This document shows positions 37,215 to 49,662 of a stretch of 64,000 nucleotides of DNA, piece by piece; within the stretch, counting starts at the first letter, position 1, and the number at the start of each line of letters is the position of its first letter. This stretch comes from Phytohabitans rumicis (lineage in GTDB: Bacteria > Actinomycetota > Actinomycetes > Mycobacteriales > Micromonosporaceae), in assembly GCF_011764445.1 (NCBI RefSeq), contig NZ_BLPG01000001.1, positions 1,240,001-1,304,000 of the forward strand, in the 5' to 3' direction. A program made the translations under genes and the position numbers. The notes beneath the pieces were generated by a model. The model had not been told where the DNA came from. It made no database searches and saw nothing but the letters and a program-made list of their open reading frames with translations.

Positions 37215-40200
37215 CAGAGGTCCCCTTCCGGCTGCTCCAGCAGCGCCGCGACGTCCTCGTCGGACAGTGCCGCGACGGCGGCCTCGACCTCGTCGGACAC
37301 CGCCTGCGCCAGGTCCTCGACCGTGGTCGCCTCGAACAGGCGGCGCAGCGGCAGCTCGATGGCGTACGCCTCCTGGATCCGGGTGTGCACCCGGGTGGCG
37401 CGCAGCGAGTGCCCGCCCAGCGCGAAGAAGTCCTGCCCGAGGCCGATGTCGTCGATGCCCAGCACGGCGGACCAGATCTCCGCGATGTGTTTCTCCACCG
37501 GCGTCCGCGGCGGTGCGGCGCTCGCCGCGAGCTGCGGGCCGGCCGGCGGCAGCGCCTTGCGGTCCACCTTCTTGCTCACCGTCAACGGCAGCTCCGCCAG
37601 CGTCACCCAGTACGCCGGGACCATGTAGTCCGGGAGGAGTTCGCGCAGGTGGGACCGCAGGTCGCCGACGTCGGGCGCCCGACCGTCCTGGCCGACCAGG
37701 TAAGCCACCAGCTGGGGATCGCCGGCCGGCGAGGGCCGGCTCACGACCGCCACGGATCGCACCGCCGGATGCCCGGCCAGCGCCGCCTCGATCTCGCCGA
37801 GCTCGATGCGGAAACCGCGGATCTTGACCTGCTGGTCGATCCGCCCGAGGAACTCGATGGTCCCGTCGGGGAGCCGGCGCACGAGGTCGCCGGTGCGGTA
37901 GAGGCGCCCGCCCGGCTCGGCTCCGAACGGGTCGGGGACGAACCTGTCGGCGGTCAGCTCGGCACGCCGGTGGTAGCCGCGGGCCAGGCGTACCCCGGCG
38001 AGGCACAGCTCACCGGGAACGCCCACCGGAGCCAGCCGGAACCCGGAGTCGACCACATAAGCCGCGGTGCCCGCCACCGGCCGGCCGATGGGCAGGGCGG
38101 CCTCGTCCCGCTCGCCGGGGCCGATGCCGGCTACCGGGTGCAGCACGCAGGTGACGGTCGCCTCGGTGGGGCCGTAATTGCAGAGGAAGCGTCCGGGCAG
38201 CCCGGTCCGCGCCCACTTGCGCGCGTCCGACACCGTCACCACGTCGCTGCCGACGTTCATCAGCCGCAGACCGGTCAGCCCACCGACGTCGGACTCCAGC
38301 AACTCGCGGTAGTAGGCCGGGGTGATCTCCATGATCGTCACCCGGTGCTCGATCAGGCGGGCCGCCAGCTCGGCCGGAGCCCAGAACAGCGGGTCGCCGA
38401 CCACGATCGTCGCGCCGGCGAGCAGGGTGGCCGCGATCTGGTCCATGGCGACGTCGAAGGTGAGGGCCGAGAGCAGCACGACCCGGTCATCAGGGCCGAT
38501 GCCGTACGCGTCGGCGATCACCTGGCAGTGGTGAGCGTACGACCGGTGCTCGATCATGACGCCCTTGGGCCTTCCGGTCGAGCCGGAGGTGTAGATGAGG
38601 TACGCGAGGTTGTCCGGCCCGGCCGCGGCCGGGAGATCGCCCGTCTCGGCCTCGCCGCGCCACGCCGCGCCCGGATCGACGGTGACGACCCGATGGGCGC
38701 CGGCCTCGAACCGGCCGCGGAACCGCTCCTGCGTCACCACGATCCCGGCGCCCGCATCGGCGAGCATGTAGCCGAGCCGCTCGGCGGGGCCGTCCGGGTC
38801 GAAGGGCACGTACGCCGCACCCGACTTCAGCACGCCCAGCAGCGCGACGACCGCGTCAGCGCTGCGTTCCAGGCACACGCCGACCACGGTCTCCGGCCCG
38901 GCGCCGAGGGACCGCAGGTGGCGGGCCAGCCGGTTGGCGTCCCGGTTGAGCTCGGCGTAGGTGAGCCGTCGCCCGCCGGCGACGACCGCCACGGCGTCCG
39001 GTGTCCGCCCGGCCTGCTCCTCGAACAGGGCCGGCACGCACAGGTGCCGCCGATCGGACGGGTCGAGCAGGTCGAGCCGGCCGGCCTGCGGGTCGGCCCA
39101 CCGGTCCACCAGGACGCCGCGCTCGCCGTCGGTGATCATGTCGAGCGCGCTGACCGGCGCGCCGGGGCGGTCGGCGATGTCCTCCAGCAGCCGCACGTAG
39201 TGGCCGGCCATCCGTTCGATGGTGGCCTCGTCGAACAGGTCGGTCGCGTACTCGAACCAGCACCGCAGGTCGCCGCCGGGGCGCTGCTCGACCGACAGGG
39301 TGAGATCGAACTTGGCCGTGTGCCACGGCATCTCGACGACCCGCTCGGCCGCGACGTCGCCGAAGCCGGGCGCCTGCGTGGCGTCCCCGTCGCTCACCTC
39401 GAACATGATCTGGAACAGGGGGTTGCGGGACAGGTCACGCCGCTGCACCAGCTCCTCGACGAGCCGCTCGAACGGCAGCTCCTGGTGTGCGTAGGCGTCC
39501 AGCACCGTGCGCCGCACCCGGCCGAGCAACTCGGTGAACGACGGATCCTGCGCCAGGTCGGTGCGCAGGACCAGCGTGTTGGTGAAGAACCCGAGCACGT
39601 TCTCGGTCTCCGGTCGCGTCCGCCCGGCCAGCGGCGTGCCCACCACCGTGTCCACCGCCCCGGTGTACCGCGACAGCAGCACCAGGAACGGGGCGAGCAG
39701 CGTCATGAACGGGGTCGCCGAGCAGGCCCGGCCGAGCTCGCGTAGCCGGTCGGCCAGCGGCGCGGGGACCAGGAAGCCGCTGACCGCCCCCGCCCCGGTG
39801 AACTCGGCCGGCCGCGGCCGGTCGGCGTGCAGCTCGAGCGGAGCCAGCCCGCTCAGCCGTTCCCGCCAGAACGCCAGCAGCTCGTCCTGTGCCCCGCCGG
39901 CACGCCGCGTGCTGTGCTCCCACGCGGCGACGTCGCCGAACTGGATCGGCGGCGGAGCGGGTGACTCCCCGCGTACAGCGCGCCGAGCTCCCGCACCAGC
40001 AGCTCCAGCGACCAGCCGTCGCACGCGATGTGGTGCACGAACAGGGCCAGCACGTGCCGCCGCGGTCCCTCGGCGACGAGCACAGCGCGCAGGATGTGCC
40101 CGGCGGCCAGGTCGAAGGGGTGGCCAAGCTCCTCCGCCAGCACGGTGGCCAGCGGCGCGCCGGCCCGCCGCAGGGGCACCGGCGCCGCCGGCATGACGAT

Positions 40201-43200
40201 CTGCACGGGCTCCGGATCGCCGTCCGCGGTGACGGCCACGTCATAGCGGGTGCGGAGCACCTCGTGCCGGCGCACGACCTCGGCCAGCGCACGCGCCAGC
40301 CGATCGGCGTCGAGCGGGCCGGACAGGCGCAGCAGAAGCGGCACGACGTACTGGGTGCTGCCCGGCTCCATCCGGTCCAGGAACCACAGCCGCCGCTGGC
40401 CGGGCGAGAGCGGGAGCGGCCGGTCGCGGCGGGCGGCCGGGATCGGGGCCGGCGCGTCCTCGCCGGCGGCGACCAACGCGGCCTGCCGCGCCACGGTGCC
40501 CGCGGTGAGCAGGTCCCGCAGCGGGATCTCGACGCCGAACTCCCGGCGCAGCCGCATGCCAAGGCGGGTCATGAGCAGGGAGTGCCCGCCCATGGCGAAG
40601 AAATCGTCGTGGTCGCCCGCGGGCGCCGCGAGGCCGAGCACCTCGGCCCAGATCTCGGCGATCCGCTCGCGCACCGGGTCGCGGAAGGACGGACGGTCGT
40701 GGCCGGCGAGGGCAACGTCCTGCGCCGGCAGCGCGGCGTAGTCCACCTTGCCGCTGGCGTTGAGCGGCAGCCGGTCCAGCACCACGATCCGGCCGGGCAC
40801 CATCGGGGCCGGCAGCTGGGCGCGCAGGTGGGAACGCAGGTCGGCCGGGTCGGCCGTCCCCGTGAGGTACGCGGTCAGGCGCCCGTCCCGGGCGGTGACG
40901 GCGGCCGCCCGGACGGCGCGGTGGCGGAGCAGGGTCGCCTCGATCTCGCCCGGCTCCACCCGTACCCATTGATCTTGACTTGGTGGTCGCGCCGGCCAAG
41001 GAACTCCAGAACCCCGTCCGCCCCCATGCGGGCCCGGTCGCCGGTGCGGTACAGGCGCTCGCCGCCGCCCGCGGGATCGGGGACGAACGCCTCGGCGGTC
41101 AGGCCGGGGCGACCGAGATACCCGAGACCGACGGCGGGGCCCGCCACGTACAGGTCGCCCGGCGCCAGCAGGGGAACCGGCGCGCCGTCCCGGCCGAGCA
41201 GCGACAGGCGCAGGCCGTCGATGGGGCGGCCGATCGGTATCGGTCCCGCCACCTGAGCGGGATCCACCACGTGCGCGCTGACGTCGATCGCGCATTCGGT
41301 GGGGCCGTACGTGTTGACGATCCGGATGCCGGGCCGGCGGGCGAACACCCGCCGGCACAGCTCCGCGTACAGGGATTCACCGGCGCAGAACAGCAGACGA
41401 AGGCGCGTGCAGGCGGACCATGAGACCTCGGCCAGCAGCGTCAGCACCGACGGCACCACCTGCAGCACGCTGACCCGGTGCTCGGCGACGGCCCGGAGCA
41501 TGGCCTCCGGGTCCTCCTCCGCGCCCGGCGGCGCCATGACCACCGCTCCCCCGCTGACCAGCGGGGCGAGCAGCTCCCACACGTGCGCGTCGAAGCTGCT
41601 CCTGGTCTTGTGCAGCATGCGGTCGGCCGGGCCGAACCCGTGTTCGCGCACCGCCCACAGCACGCGGTTGGCGATCCCGGCGTGCGTGACCACGGCACCC
41701 TTCGGGCGGCCCGTCGAGCCGGAGGTGTAGATGACGTACGCCGGGTCCCCCGGCCCGGGGCCGGTCTCGGTGGTCCCAACGGCGGGTTCGCCGTCCAGCG
41801 GCCCGTCGACGAGGACGGCGCCGGTCTCCGCCAGGATCAGCCGGGTCCGCTCATCGGGCAGCGCGGGGTCGAGCGGCACGTAGACGCCTCCCGCCAGCCA
41901 GGTGCCGAGCACCGCGACCGGCAGGTCGAGGCCGCGCTCCAGCCGCACGCCCACCGCCGTGCCCGCTCGCACCCCGCGGGCGCGCAGCGCGGCGGCCGTG
42001 GCCCGGGCCCGGTGCGCCAGCTCGGCGTAGCTGAGCGAGTCGCCGCCGCTGATGACGGCCGTGGCCCGCGGTGTCCGGCGCGCCTGCGCGAGCACCAGCT
42101 CGGGCAGCGGCCGCACGTCGGCCGGGTGCGCCGCGCCGGTCACCGACACCGGCATGTGCGCGGTGGCCACCGGCCGGTCCGGCTCCGCGAGGAGCTCGCC
42201 GATCAAGCCGGCGTACTGGTCGAGCAGGCGGCGCACGGTGTCCTCGTCGAACAGCTCCGAGGAGTACTCGAACTCCATCCGCAGCCCGCCGTCCGGCTCC
42301 GCCCGGACGTGGGCCGTCAGGTCGAAGTGCGAACCGTCGAGGGAGATCGGCAGGTCGAGCATGTGGGGTGTGGCCTGGTCGGTCGGCATGTTGAAGCAGA
42401 CCGTGAGGAGGCCGTCCGCCCCGCCCGCCAGCTCGCGGACCAGATACTCGTACGGCACGTCCTGGTGGCCGAAGCCCTCGGTGGCGCCCTCCCGCACCCG
42501 GTCGAGCAGCGCGCGGAAGGTCATCGCGCGGTCGATCCGGGTACGCAGCACCGTCACGTTGTTGAACACGCCCAGCACGTGCTCGACCTCGGGACGGGTG
42601 CGCCCGGAGGTCGACGAGCCGATCACCACGTCCCGCTCGCCGGTCCAGCGGTGCAGCAACGCGACGAAGCAGGCGAGCAGGGTGAGGTACGGGGTGGCGC
42701 CGAGCTCCCGGCCGAGGGCACGGACCGCGTCCACGGTCGGGGCCGGCAGCGGTACGCCAATGGTGGCGCCGTCGAGCGACAGGCGGGCGGTCCGGCGGCG
42801 GTCGAACGGCAGCTCCAGCGGCGCAGGCAGGTCGCGCAGCCGCTCCCGCCAGTAGCTCAGCTCCGCCTCGAACCCGCCGCTCCCGGCCTGCTCGCGCTGC
42901 CAGGACGTGAAGTCGGCGAACCGGACGGGCGGCTCGGCGGCCGGCAGCAGGCCCCCGATCTCGAACCCGAACCGCTGGAACGACGTGCCATCCATGATCA
43001 CGTGGTGCGCGGCGATCACCACCATCATCTCGTCGCCGGGCAGCTTCACCAGCTCCACCCGCCACAGTGGAGCGTTCTCGAGGTCGTACTCGCGCATGCC
43101 GGTCGCGAGCGCCGCATGCCGGGCGATCTCGTCCGGGCCGGCGTCGCGCTCTGCGGAGCGGTCGTGCAGGGGAACCCGGATGGGCACGGTGTCCGCGACG

Positions 43201-43526
43201 TACAGCCTCGGCTCCTCGCCGTCCATCCGGATCGAGGTGCGCAGCACGTCGTGGCGGGCGACGATGCCGGCCAGCAGCCGTTCCACCTCCCCGGCCGAGG
43301 TGAAGCTCACCCGCCGGACCGCGGCGACCAGGTTGAACACCCGCCGGTCCGGCGCGAGCCGATCCGCGAACCACACCCGTTCCTGCGCGTACGACAGCGG
43401 GAAGGGCCCGCCGGACGTGAGCCGCGGGATGGCCGGAGCCGCGGCGGTCTCCGCGTGGCGCAGCTTCTCCAGGAGCGCCCGCTTCGCCGGGGACAGCGCC
43501 GCGTCGCCGTTCGGACGTCCGTTCAT
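37214..43526 (-). CDS. NRPS, C-A-PCP-C-A-PCP (two frameshifts)
   Basis: Start taken at ATG 43526 (MNGRPNGDAALSPAKRALLE); an ATG nine bases upstream is equally possible and no strong ribosome site decides. Module 1: C (PLSYAQERVWFADR; HHVIMDG), A (YTSGSTGRPKG; TYGPTECAIDV), PCP (DDFFAMGGHSLLMTRL). Module 2: C (PLSPGQRRLWFLDR; HHIACDG), A (YTSGSTGRPKG; NYGPTEATVTC), PCP (QDFFALGGHSLRATRV). The pockets read D-A-W-Q-F-A-T-I-D-K (nearest to Gln codes I recall, not exact) and D-V-D-E-N-G-N-V-T-K (acidic, so perhaps a diamino acid). Frame breaks lie near 40960 (KINGY, then RVEPGEIE with one base added) and at C4 39967-39970 (ALYAG, then ESPAPPPIQFGD). Repaired length about 2,104 residues. Co-transcribed with the next NRPS. 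Confidence 0.86.
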
Positions 43527-43695
43527 GAGCGGCATGATTCTGGCCGCCGTCGCGGGCCAACAAGGATCGCGAGAATGCCTGACCATTTCTCGCCACCGGC
43601 CTTCCACGCCGCCCGGTCCGCGGTGATGCTGCGCGATGTCAACGGACCGGCGGGACTCGACCTCGCCTTTGTGGCAGTGCCGGGGGTGAACACGA
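43527..43695. promoter_or_regulatory. Divergent promoter region between NRPS genes
   Basis: About 170 bp separate the starts of two divergently read NRPS genes, so promoters for both the leftward operon (NRPS, NRPS, aminotransferase) and the rightward NRPS must lie here. A GGGGGTG motif at 43682-43688 is the likely ribosome site of the rightward gene. SARP activators usually bind such regions, but I could not pick out a convincing pair of direct repeats. Confidence 0.5.
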
Positions 43696-46600
43696 TTGGG
43701 GACCTCGCGCAACACGCGGGAACCGGGCGGACAGGTCGCGGCCGGTCGGGCGCGCGAGCTGCCGGACCTCGCGCTGATCGACCTGGTACGGCGGCAGGCC
43801 GCCCGGACCCCGCGGGCGGTGGCCGTCCGCCATGGCGCCGACCACCTCACGTACGAGGAGCTGCTGCGGCGGGCCGGCCGGGTGGCGGTGCGGCTGCGCC
43901 GGCGCGGGGCCGGGCCGGGTGCGGTGGTGGCCGTCCGCGTCGGCCGCAGCGCGGACATGCTCGCCGTCCTGCTGGGCGTGTCGGCCTGCGGCGCGGCCTA
44001 CCTGCCGATCGACCCGGGCGATCCCGCGGCGCGGGTGGCCCACGTGCTCGCCGACAGCGGCACGAGCCTGGTGGTCACCGAGCCCGGGCTGGCGCCGGCC
44101 GGCGTCCCCGCGCTGCACGCCGCCGACCTCCTCACCGGGACCGAACCGGGCGAGGCGGAACATGGACCGGTCCGGGTCGATCCCGGCAGCCCCGCCTACG
44201 TGCTGTACACGTCCGGCTCCACCGGCCGGCCCAAGGGCGTGGTCGTGCCCCATCGCGCCCTCGTCAACTTCCTGCTCTGGGCGCGCGACCTGGTCGACGC
44301 CGGGCCGGCCCACGTTTGGCTCGCGCTGACGGCGCTGTCGTTCGACATCTCGGCGCTGGAGCTCTACCTCCCGCTGATCAGCGGCGGGAGCTGCGTGATC
44401 GCCGGTGCGGCGCAGGCCCGCGATGGCGACGCCGCGGCCGAGCTGATCCGCGCGCACGGCGTCACCCACGTCCAGGCGACCCCGTCGGGCTGGCGGGTGC
44501 TGCTGACCGCCGACGTCCCGCCGGTGGTGGCGCTGGCCGGCGGCGAGCCGCTGCCGGCGCGCCTCGCCCGGCAGCTGCGGTCCCGGGTGAGCCGCCTGGT
44601 CAATGTGTACGGACCGACGGAGACCACCATCTGGTCCACCTCGTGGGAGGTCCCCGCCGAGCCCGGCCCGATCCGCATCGGGCTGCCCATCGACAACACC
44701 ACGCTGCACGTCCTCGACGCCGCCGGCGAGCCCGCGGCGTCCGGCGAGCTGCTCATCGGCGGCGCCGGGGTCGCCGACGGCTACCTCGGGCGGCCAGCGC
44801 TGACCGCCGAACGATTCGTCCCGGACCCGGCCGGGCCGCCGGGGGCGCGGCTGTACCGCACCGGCGACCTGGTGCGGTATTGCGCGGACGGGACCCTGCA
44901 GTTCGCCGGCCGCGCCGACAACCAGGTCAAGCTCCGCGGCCACCGGATCGAGCTCGGTGAGATCGAGGCGGTGCTGGAGGAGCACCCCGCGGTCCGGCAG
45001 GCGGTGGTGAAGGTGCAGGGCGAGCTGATGGCCGCGTTCGTCGTGGGGTCGGCCGACGGGCTGCGCGAGCACGCGGCGCGCCGGCTGCCGTCGTACATGG
45101 TGCCGGCCCTCGTCTCGGAGGTGGACCGCCTTCCGCTCACGCCGAACGGCAAGGTGGACCGGCGGGCGTTGCCGGACATCCGGGTACCCAGCGGGGCCGG
45201 GGCCCCGGCGGGTGACCCGCTCGAGCGCACGGTGGCGCAGGCGTTCGCCGAGGCGCTGGACCTCGACGCGGTGGGCGCCGACGACGACTTCTTCCAGCTG
45301 GGCGGCACCTCTCTCACCGGCGCCGTCGTCTCCGCCGCGCTGCGGGGACGGCTGGCCCTGGACGTCCGCTCGCACGTCCTGTTCACGCATCCCACCCCGG
45401 CGGCCCTGGCAGCCTGGCTGCGGGACGAGGCTGTGCCGGCGGCACAGGTGACCCCGTCGGGCGCGACCGAGTACCCGCTCAGCCCATTGCAGTTCCGGAT
45501 CTGGCTGTCGCACTCGCTCGACCCGGCCAGCACGATGTACACCGTCCCCCTGGTGCTGGACATGCGCGGCGACCTCGACCGGGCGGTGCTGCGCTCGGCG
45601 GTACGCGAGCTGGCACGCCGGCACACGACGCTGCGTACGGTGGTCGAGGCCCGCGACAGCGGTCCGGTCGCCAGGGTGCTCGACACGCTCCCGGAGCTCG
45701 AGGTGGCGCAGCGGCCGGACGGCGTGTTCGACGCGAGCAGCGAGGCGTTCCTGCGGCGGCCCTTCGACCTCGCCGCCGACCCGCCGCTGCGCGCGCTCCT
45801 GCTCACCGCGCCGGACCGGCACCGCCTGGTGCTGGCGTTGCACCACCTGGCCGTCGACGGCAGGTCCACCGAGATCATCCTGGCCGAGCTGGGCGAGCTG
45901 TACGACGCGCTGCTGCGCGGCTCGCCGCCGCGGCTGCCGGCCGCCCCCGACTTCGCCGACGCGGCCCGCCGGCAGGCCACCCAGATCGACGACGGCCAGC
46001 TCGACTTCTGGCGGGACCACCTGTCCGGCGCGCGGCCCGCCCGGCTCCCGGTCGACGTGGCCCGCCGGCCGGCCGGCGTGGGCCCACACCGCGCCCGCGA
46101 CCTTCCCCCGGAGGTTCGCGTGGCGATCGAGCGCCTGGCCCGGCGGTGCGGCACCACGTCGTTCGTGGTGCTGCTCGCCGCGTTCGGCACCCTGCTGGGC
46201 CGCTGGACCGGGCAGCGGGACGTCTGCGTCGGCGTGCCCGTCTCCCGGCGGGACGGTCCGGGCGCCGCGTCGACGGTGGGCTTCTTCATCAACACCGTCG
46301 CCGTGCGGATCGGCCTGGACGGGACCGCGTCGTTCGCCGAGCTGGCCGCCCGGCTCGGCGAGCGGTGGGCCCGGATCCAGGCCAACGCGGACGTCCCGTT
46401 CGACCGGGTGCTCGCCGCGACCGGGCTGGAACGGCCGTTCTCGGTCTGGTTCAACCACCTCGGCGCGCCCGAGTCGGCGCCTTCGATGACCGGCGTGCGG
46501 ACCGGCATGGCGCCGCCCGTCCCGCACCCGGCCATCTACGACCTCAACGTCTACCTGACCGACGACGGCGAGCGGCTGGCCGTGACGGTGGTCGGTGACG

Positions 46601-48608
46601 CGGCGACCTTCCCGGCCGAGCTGGCCGCCGCGGTGCTGGACCAGTACGAGCAGGTGCTGACCGCCCTCGTCGCCGACCCGGGCCGGGACCCGTCGCGGTT
46701 CCCGCTGCGGGTCGCCGAGACCGGCCCGCCGCGTACCGAGGCTTTACCCGCCGCTCGCGCGGTGCGGGAGCTGGCCGGCCGGATGGCCACGGGCGGCGCA
46801 GCCGTCGCCGGGGAGCGGGGCATCCGCTCCGCCGCGGAGCTTCACGAGGACGCGCGGCGGGTCGCCGCGGCCCTGCAACGCGCCGGCGTCGTCCGCGGCG
46901 CCACCGTGGCCGTCGTCGCGACCCGGTCCGCCGCCCTGCCGTCGCTGCTGCTCGGCAGCTGGCTGGCGGGTTGCCGGCACGCCGTGCTCGATCCCGCACT
47001 GCCGGCGTTGCGCCTGGCCGCGAGCGTGGCATCGGTAGCGCCGGCGGCCGTGTTGTCGCACCGCGACGAGCCCGCCGCCCGCGACCTCGTGCGGGCCGGC
47101 GGGGGACCGGCGCTGATCGGCATCACCGACGCCGGCGAGGTCTGCGTCGAGGGTGCGGCGCCGCCGCACGCGCCGCGCGGCGGCGCCGGGCACATCCTGT
47201 TCACCTCCGGCACCACCTCCGGCCCCAAGGCCGTGGTGGCCGGGCCAGGCCCGCTCGTGCACTTTCTGGACTGGTACTGCCGCGCGTTCGCGCTCTGCGC
47301 CCGGGATCGGTTCGCTCTGCTCGCCGGGCTCGGACACGACCCAGTCCTGCGGGATGTCTTCACGCCGCTGTGGTGTGGCGGCCGGCTGCACGTGCCGCCG
47401 GCCGGGCTGTCCCCGCGGGATCTCCTGAGCTGGCTGGCGGCCGAGCGGATCACAGTCGTCAACCTCACCCCGCAGCTGTCCCGCATGCTCGCCGGCGCCG
47501 CGGAGGCGACCGGACTGCGCCTGCCCGGCCTGCGCCTGGCCTGCCTGTCCGGCGACCAGGTCACGCCGCGCGACGTCCGGGACCTGCTCGGCCTCGCCCC
47601 GGGCACGGAGGTCGTGCTGGGCTACGGCGCCACCGAGACGCCTCAGCTGCCATCGCTGCGCGTTGTCACGATGCGCGACGCGCAACGATGGGCCGACCGA
47701 CGCGGCTGGGGAGCGACACTACCGCTGGGGCCCGGCGCTCCCGGTGCTGAGCTGGCGGTCGTCACCGCCGCAGGCCATCCGGCCGCGACCGGCGAGGTGG
47801 GCCAGATCGTCGTCCGCGGCCGGCACCTCGCCCTCGGCTATCTCGACGCCGAGCTGACCCGGGCGCGCTTCACCGCGGATCCGGCGCCGGGCGTGCGGCG
47901 TTTCGAGACCCGGGACGCCGGGCGCCGGCTGCCGGACGGCACCATCGAGTTCCTCGGCCGGCTCGATGCCGACGAGGTCAAGATCCGCGGCCACCGTGTC
48001 GCGCCCGCCGAGGTCGACGCGGCGCTGCGCGATCACCCCCGGGTACGCGAGTGCGTCACGCACGCCCAGCGGATCGGCGCCGATCTCGAGCTGGTCTGCC
48101 ACATACGCACCACCGACGGCGCCCCGATCGGCGTCGCCGAGGTGCGCGCCCATCTGACCCCCCGCCTGCCCGGCCCCACGATTCCCACCCTGGTGATGCA
48201 CATGGACTCCTTCCCCCTGACCCCCAACGGCAAGGTCGACCACGCCGCGCTGCCGGCGCCGGTCACCGGCCGCCCCGGCCCCGCGCCGTCCGGCCCGGAC
48301 GGCGTGAACGACCTGGAGCGGCTGGTCCGCGACGTGTGGGGGCCGTGCTCGGGGTCGACGTCGGTCCCGAGGACAACTTCTTCGACCTGGGCGGCACCTC
48401 GGTGCGGATGGCCGCCGTCCACGCCGCCCTGCATGCGGAGCTCGGGCGCGAGATCCCGCTGCTGGCCCTCTACGAGCACGCGACCACCCGAGCCCTCGCC
48501 GGCTACCTCGGCGGAAACCGCCCGGCCCCGGCGCGGTCGTCCCGGTCGCGCTCCTCGGCGGCCGCCGAGGAGCGCGACCGGCGGCTCGCCGCCCGGCGCG
48601 CCCGCTGA
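43696..48608 (+). CDS. NRPS, A(Gly)-PCP-C-A-PCP (one frameshift)
   Basis: TTG start at 43696 after GGGGGTG; an upstream GTG at 43686 in another frame also exists, so the start is uncertain. Domains: A1 (YTSGSTGRPKG; VYGPTETTIW; LTPNGKVDRRAL), PCP (DDFFQLGGTSLTG), C (YPLSPLQFRIWLSH; HHLAVDG), A2 and PCP (DNFFDLGGTSVRMAA). It begins with an A domain and no C domain, so it looks like an initiation module. The A1 pocket, D-I-L-Q-L-G-V-I-W-K, differs from the glycine code DILQLGLIWK at one place. A2 is atypical (FTSGTTSGPKAVV, GLGHDPVLRDVFTPLW), so its substrate is unclear. At G5 48338-48342 the last PCP shifts frame (VWG, then AVLGVDVGPEDNFF with one G added). About 1,637 residues repaired. No release domain. 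Confidence 0.86.
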
Positions 48609-48632
48609 CCCGGCCCGGCCCGACCCGGAAGC

Positions 48633-48665
48633 GGTTCTGCCCCGGCCGGTGGCCGGGGCAGAACC
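48633..48665. terminator. Strong bidirectional terminator hairpin
   Basis: GGTTCTGCCCCGGCC and GGCCGGGGCAGAACC form a perfect 15-bp stem with a GGT loop. It sits between the converging ends of the NRPS gene (48608) and the luciferase-like gene (48688), so it can stop transcription from both sides. Confidence 0.85.
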
Positions 48666-48687
48666 TCGGGGACGTGAACATAGGTCG

Positions 48688-49662
48688 TCAGATCATCGCC
48701 GCGCGCACCGTCTCCAGGAACTGGTTCCGGTCGCCGAACGCGCCGGCCGTCGACGAGACCAGGAGCTGGGTGGCGCCCGCGGCGGCGAGCGCCTCGGCCC
48801 GCGCGCTCACCTCGGTATCGTCGCCGATGGCACTGAGGGCCCGGATCATCGTCTCATCGGGGCGGCCCGCGGCGAGCTGCGCGCCGAACCCGCTGGCGGC
48901 GAAGAGCCGCTTGTACGTGGGCACTCGCAGATAGTTGGCGAGATAGTCGCCGAACCTCGCCCGCTCGACCACGGCGTCGGCGGTAACCGCCGCGGGGAGC
49001 AACACGGCCACGTCGAAACCGGCGCCCCCGGCCCAGCGCCCGTCGGTACGGCGTTCCAGCCCGCGCCGCAACGCCGGCATGGCAGTGTCCCGCAGATACT
49101 CGGGGGTGCACATCGTCAGCACCACCCCGTCGGCGAGCTCTCCCGCCAGCTCGAGCATCCGCGGGCCGAACGTGCCCAGATACACCGGAACGTCCGGCCG
49201 CCGGCTCTGCGCCGGCGGGTAGAAGACGTGCCCGCTGAACCAGGTACCGTCGTGGTCGGCCTCGCCGTCCCGGACCGCGTCGAGCACGATCCGCAGGTAC
49301 TCCCGCATGGCCGCGACGGCGGGCGGCGCGGCGCCCGCGCCCACCATCCACTCGCCCACCCCGCGGAGCCCGAGGCCGAGCCCGAGCGCGAACCGCCCGC
49401 CGGACAGCTCGTCCAGGGTCAGCGCCGTGGACGCCATCACGACCGGCGGCCGCGAGTACAGGGGCAGGATCGCGCTGCCGAGCGTCATCCGTTTGGTGCG
49501 GGCCGCCAGCGCGGCCAGCACGGTGCCGACGTCCCACCGGCCGGGCATCTGGACCAGCCACAACGAGGAGACACCCTGGTTTTCGACGAGGTCGGCCCGC
49601 TCCAGCGTCTCCGGCACCGAGAGGCCCTGCGGCTCCAGGACTACGCCGATGCGGGGCTTCAC
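48688..49662 (-). CDS. Luciferase-like (LLM class) flavin-dependent oxidoreductase
   Basis: GTG at 49660-49662 overlaps the mbtH stop (GTGA) and gives MKPRIGVVLEPQGLSVPETL; the open frame extends further upstream but only antisense to MbtH coding sequence. The 324-residue product is a TIM-barrel bacterial-luciferase-family protein: LALGLGLGLRGVGEW, then VPVYLGTFGPRMLELAGELADG, and a C-terminal AGATQLLVSS. Such enzymes use FMNH2 or F420 for monooxygenation or hydride transfer. Members occur in NRPS clusters as hydroxylases or as tailoring oxidoreductases. Coupled to mbtH, it is likely a tailoring step such as hydroxylation of an amino acid or desaturation; substrate not determinable. Confidence 0.8.
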   Translation of the reverse strand: MKPRIGVVLEPQGLSVPETLERADLVENQGVSSLWLVQMPGRWDVGTVLAALAARTKRMTLGSAILPLYSRPPVVMASTALTLDELSGGRFALGLGLGLRGVGEWMVGAGAAPPAVAAMREYLRIVLDAVRDGEADHDGTWFSGHVFYPPAQSRRPDVPVYLGTFGPRMLELAGELADGVVLTMCTPEYLRDTAMPALRRGLERRTDGRWAGGAGFDVAVLLPAAVTADAVVERARFGDYLANYLRVPTYKRLFAASGFGAQLAAGRPDETMIRALSAIGDDTEVSARAEALAAAGATQLLVSSTAGAFGDRNQFLETVRAAMI

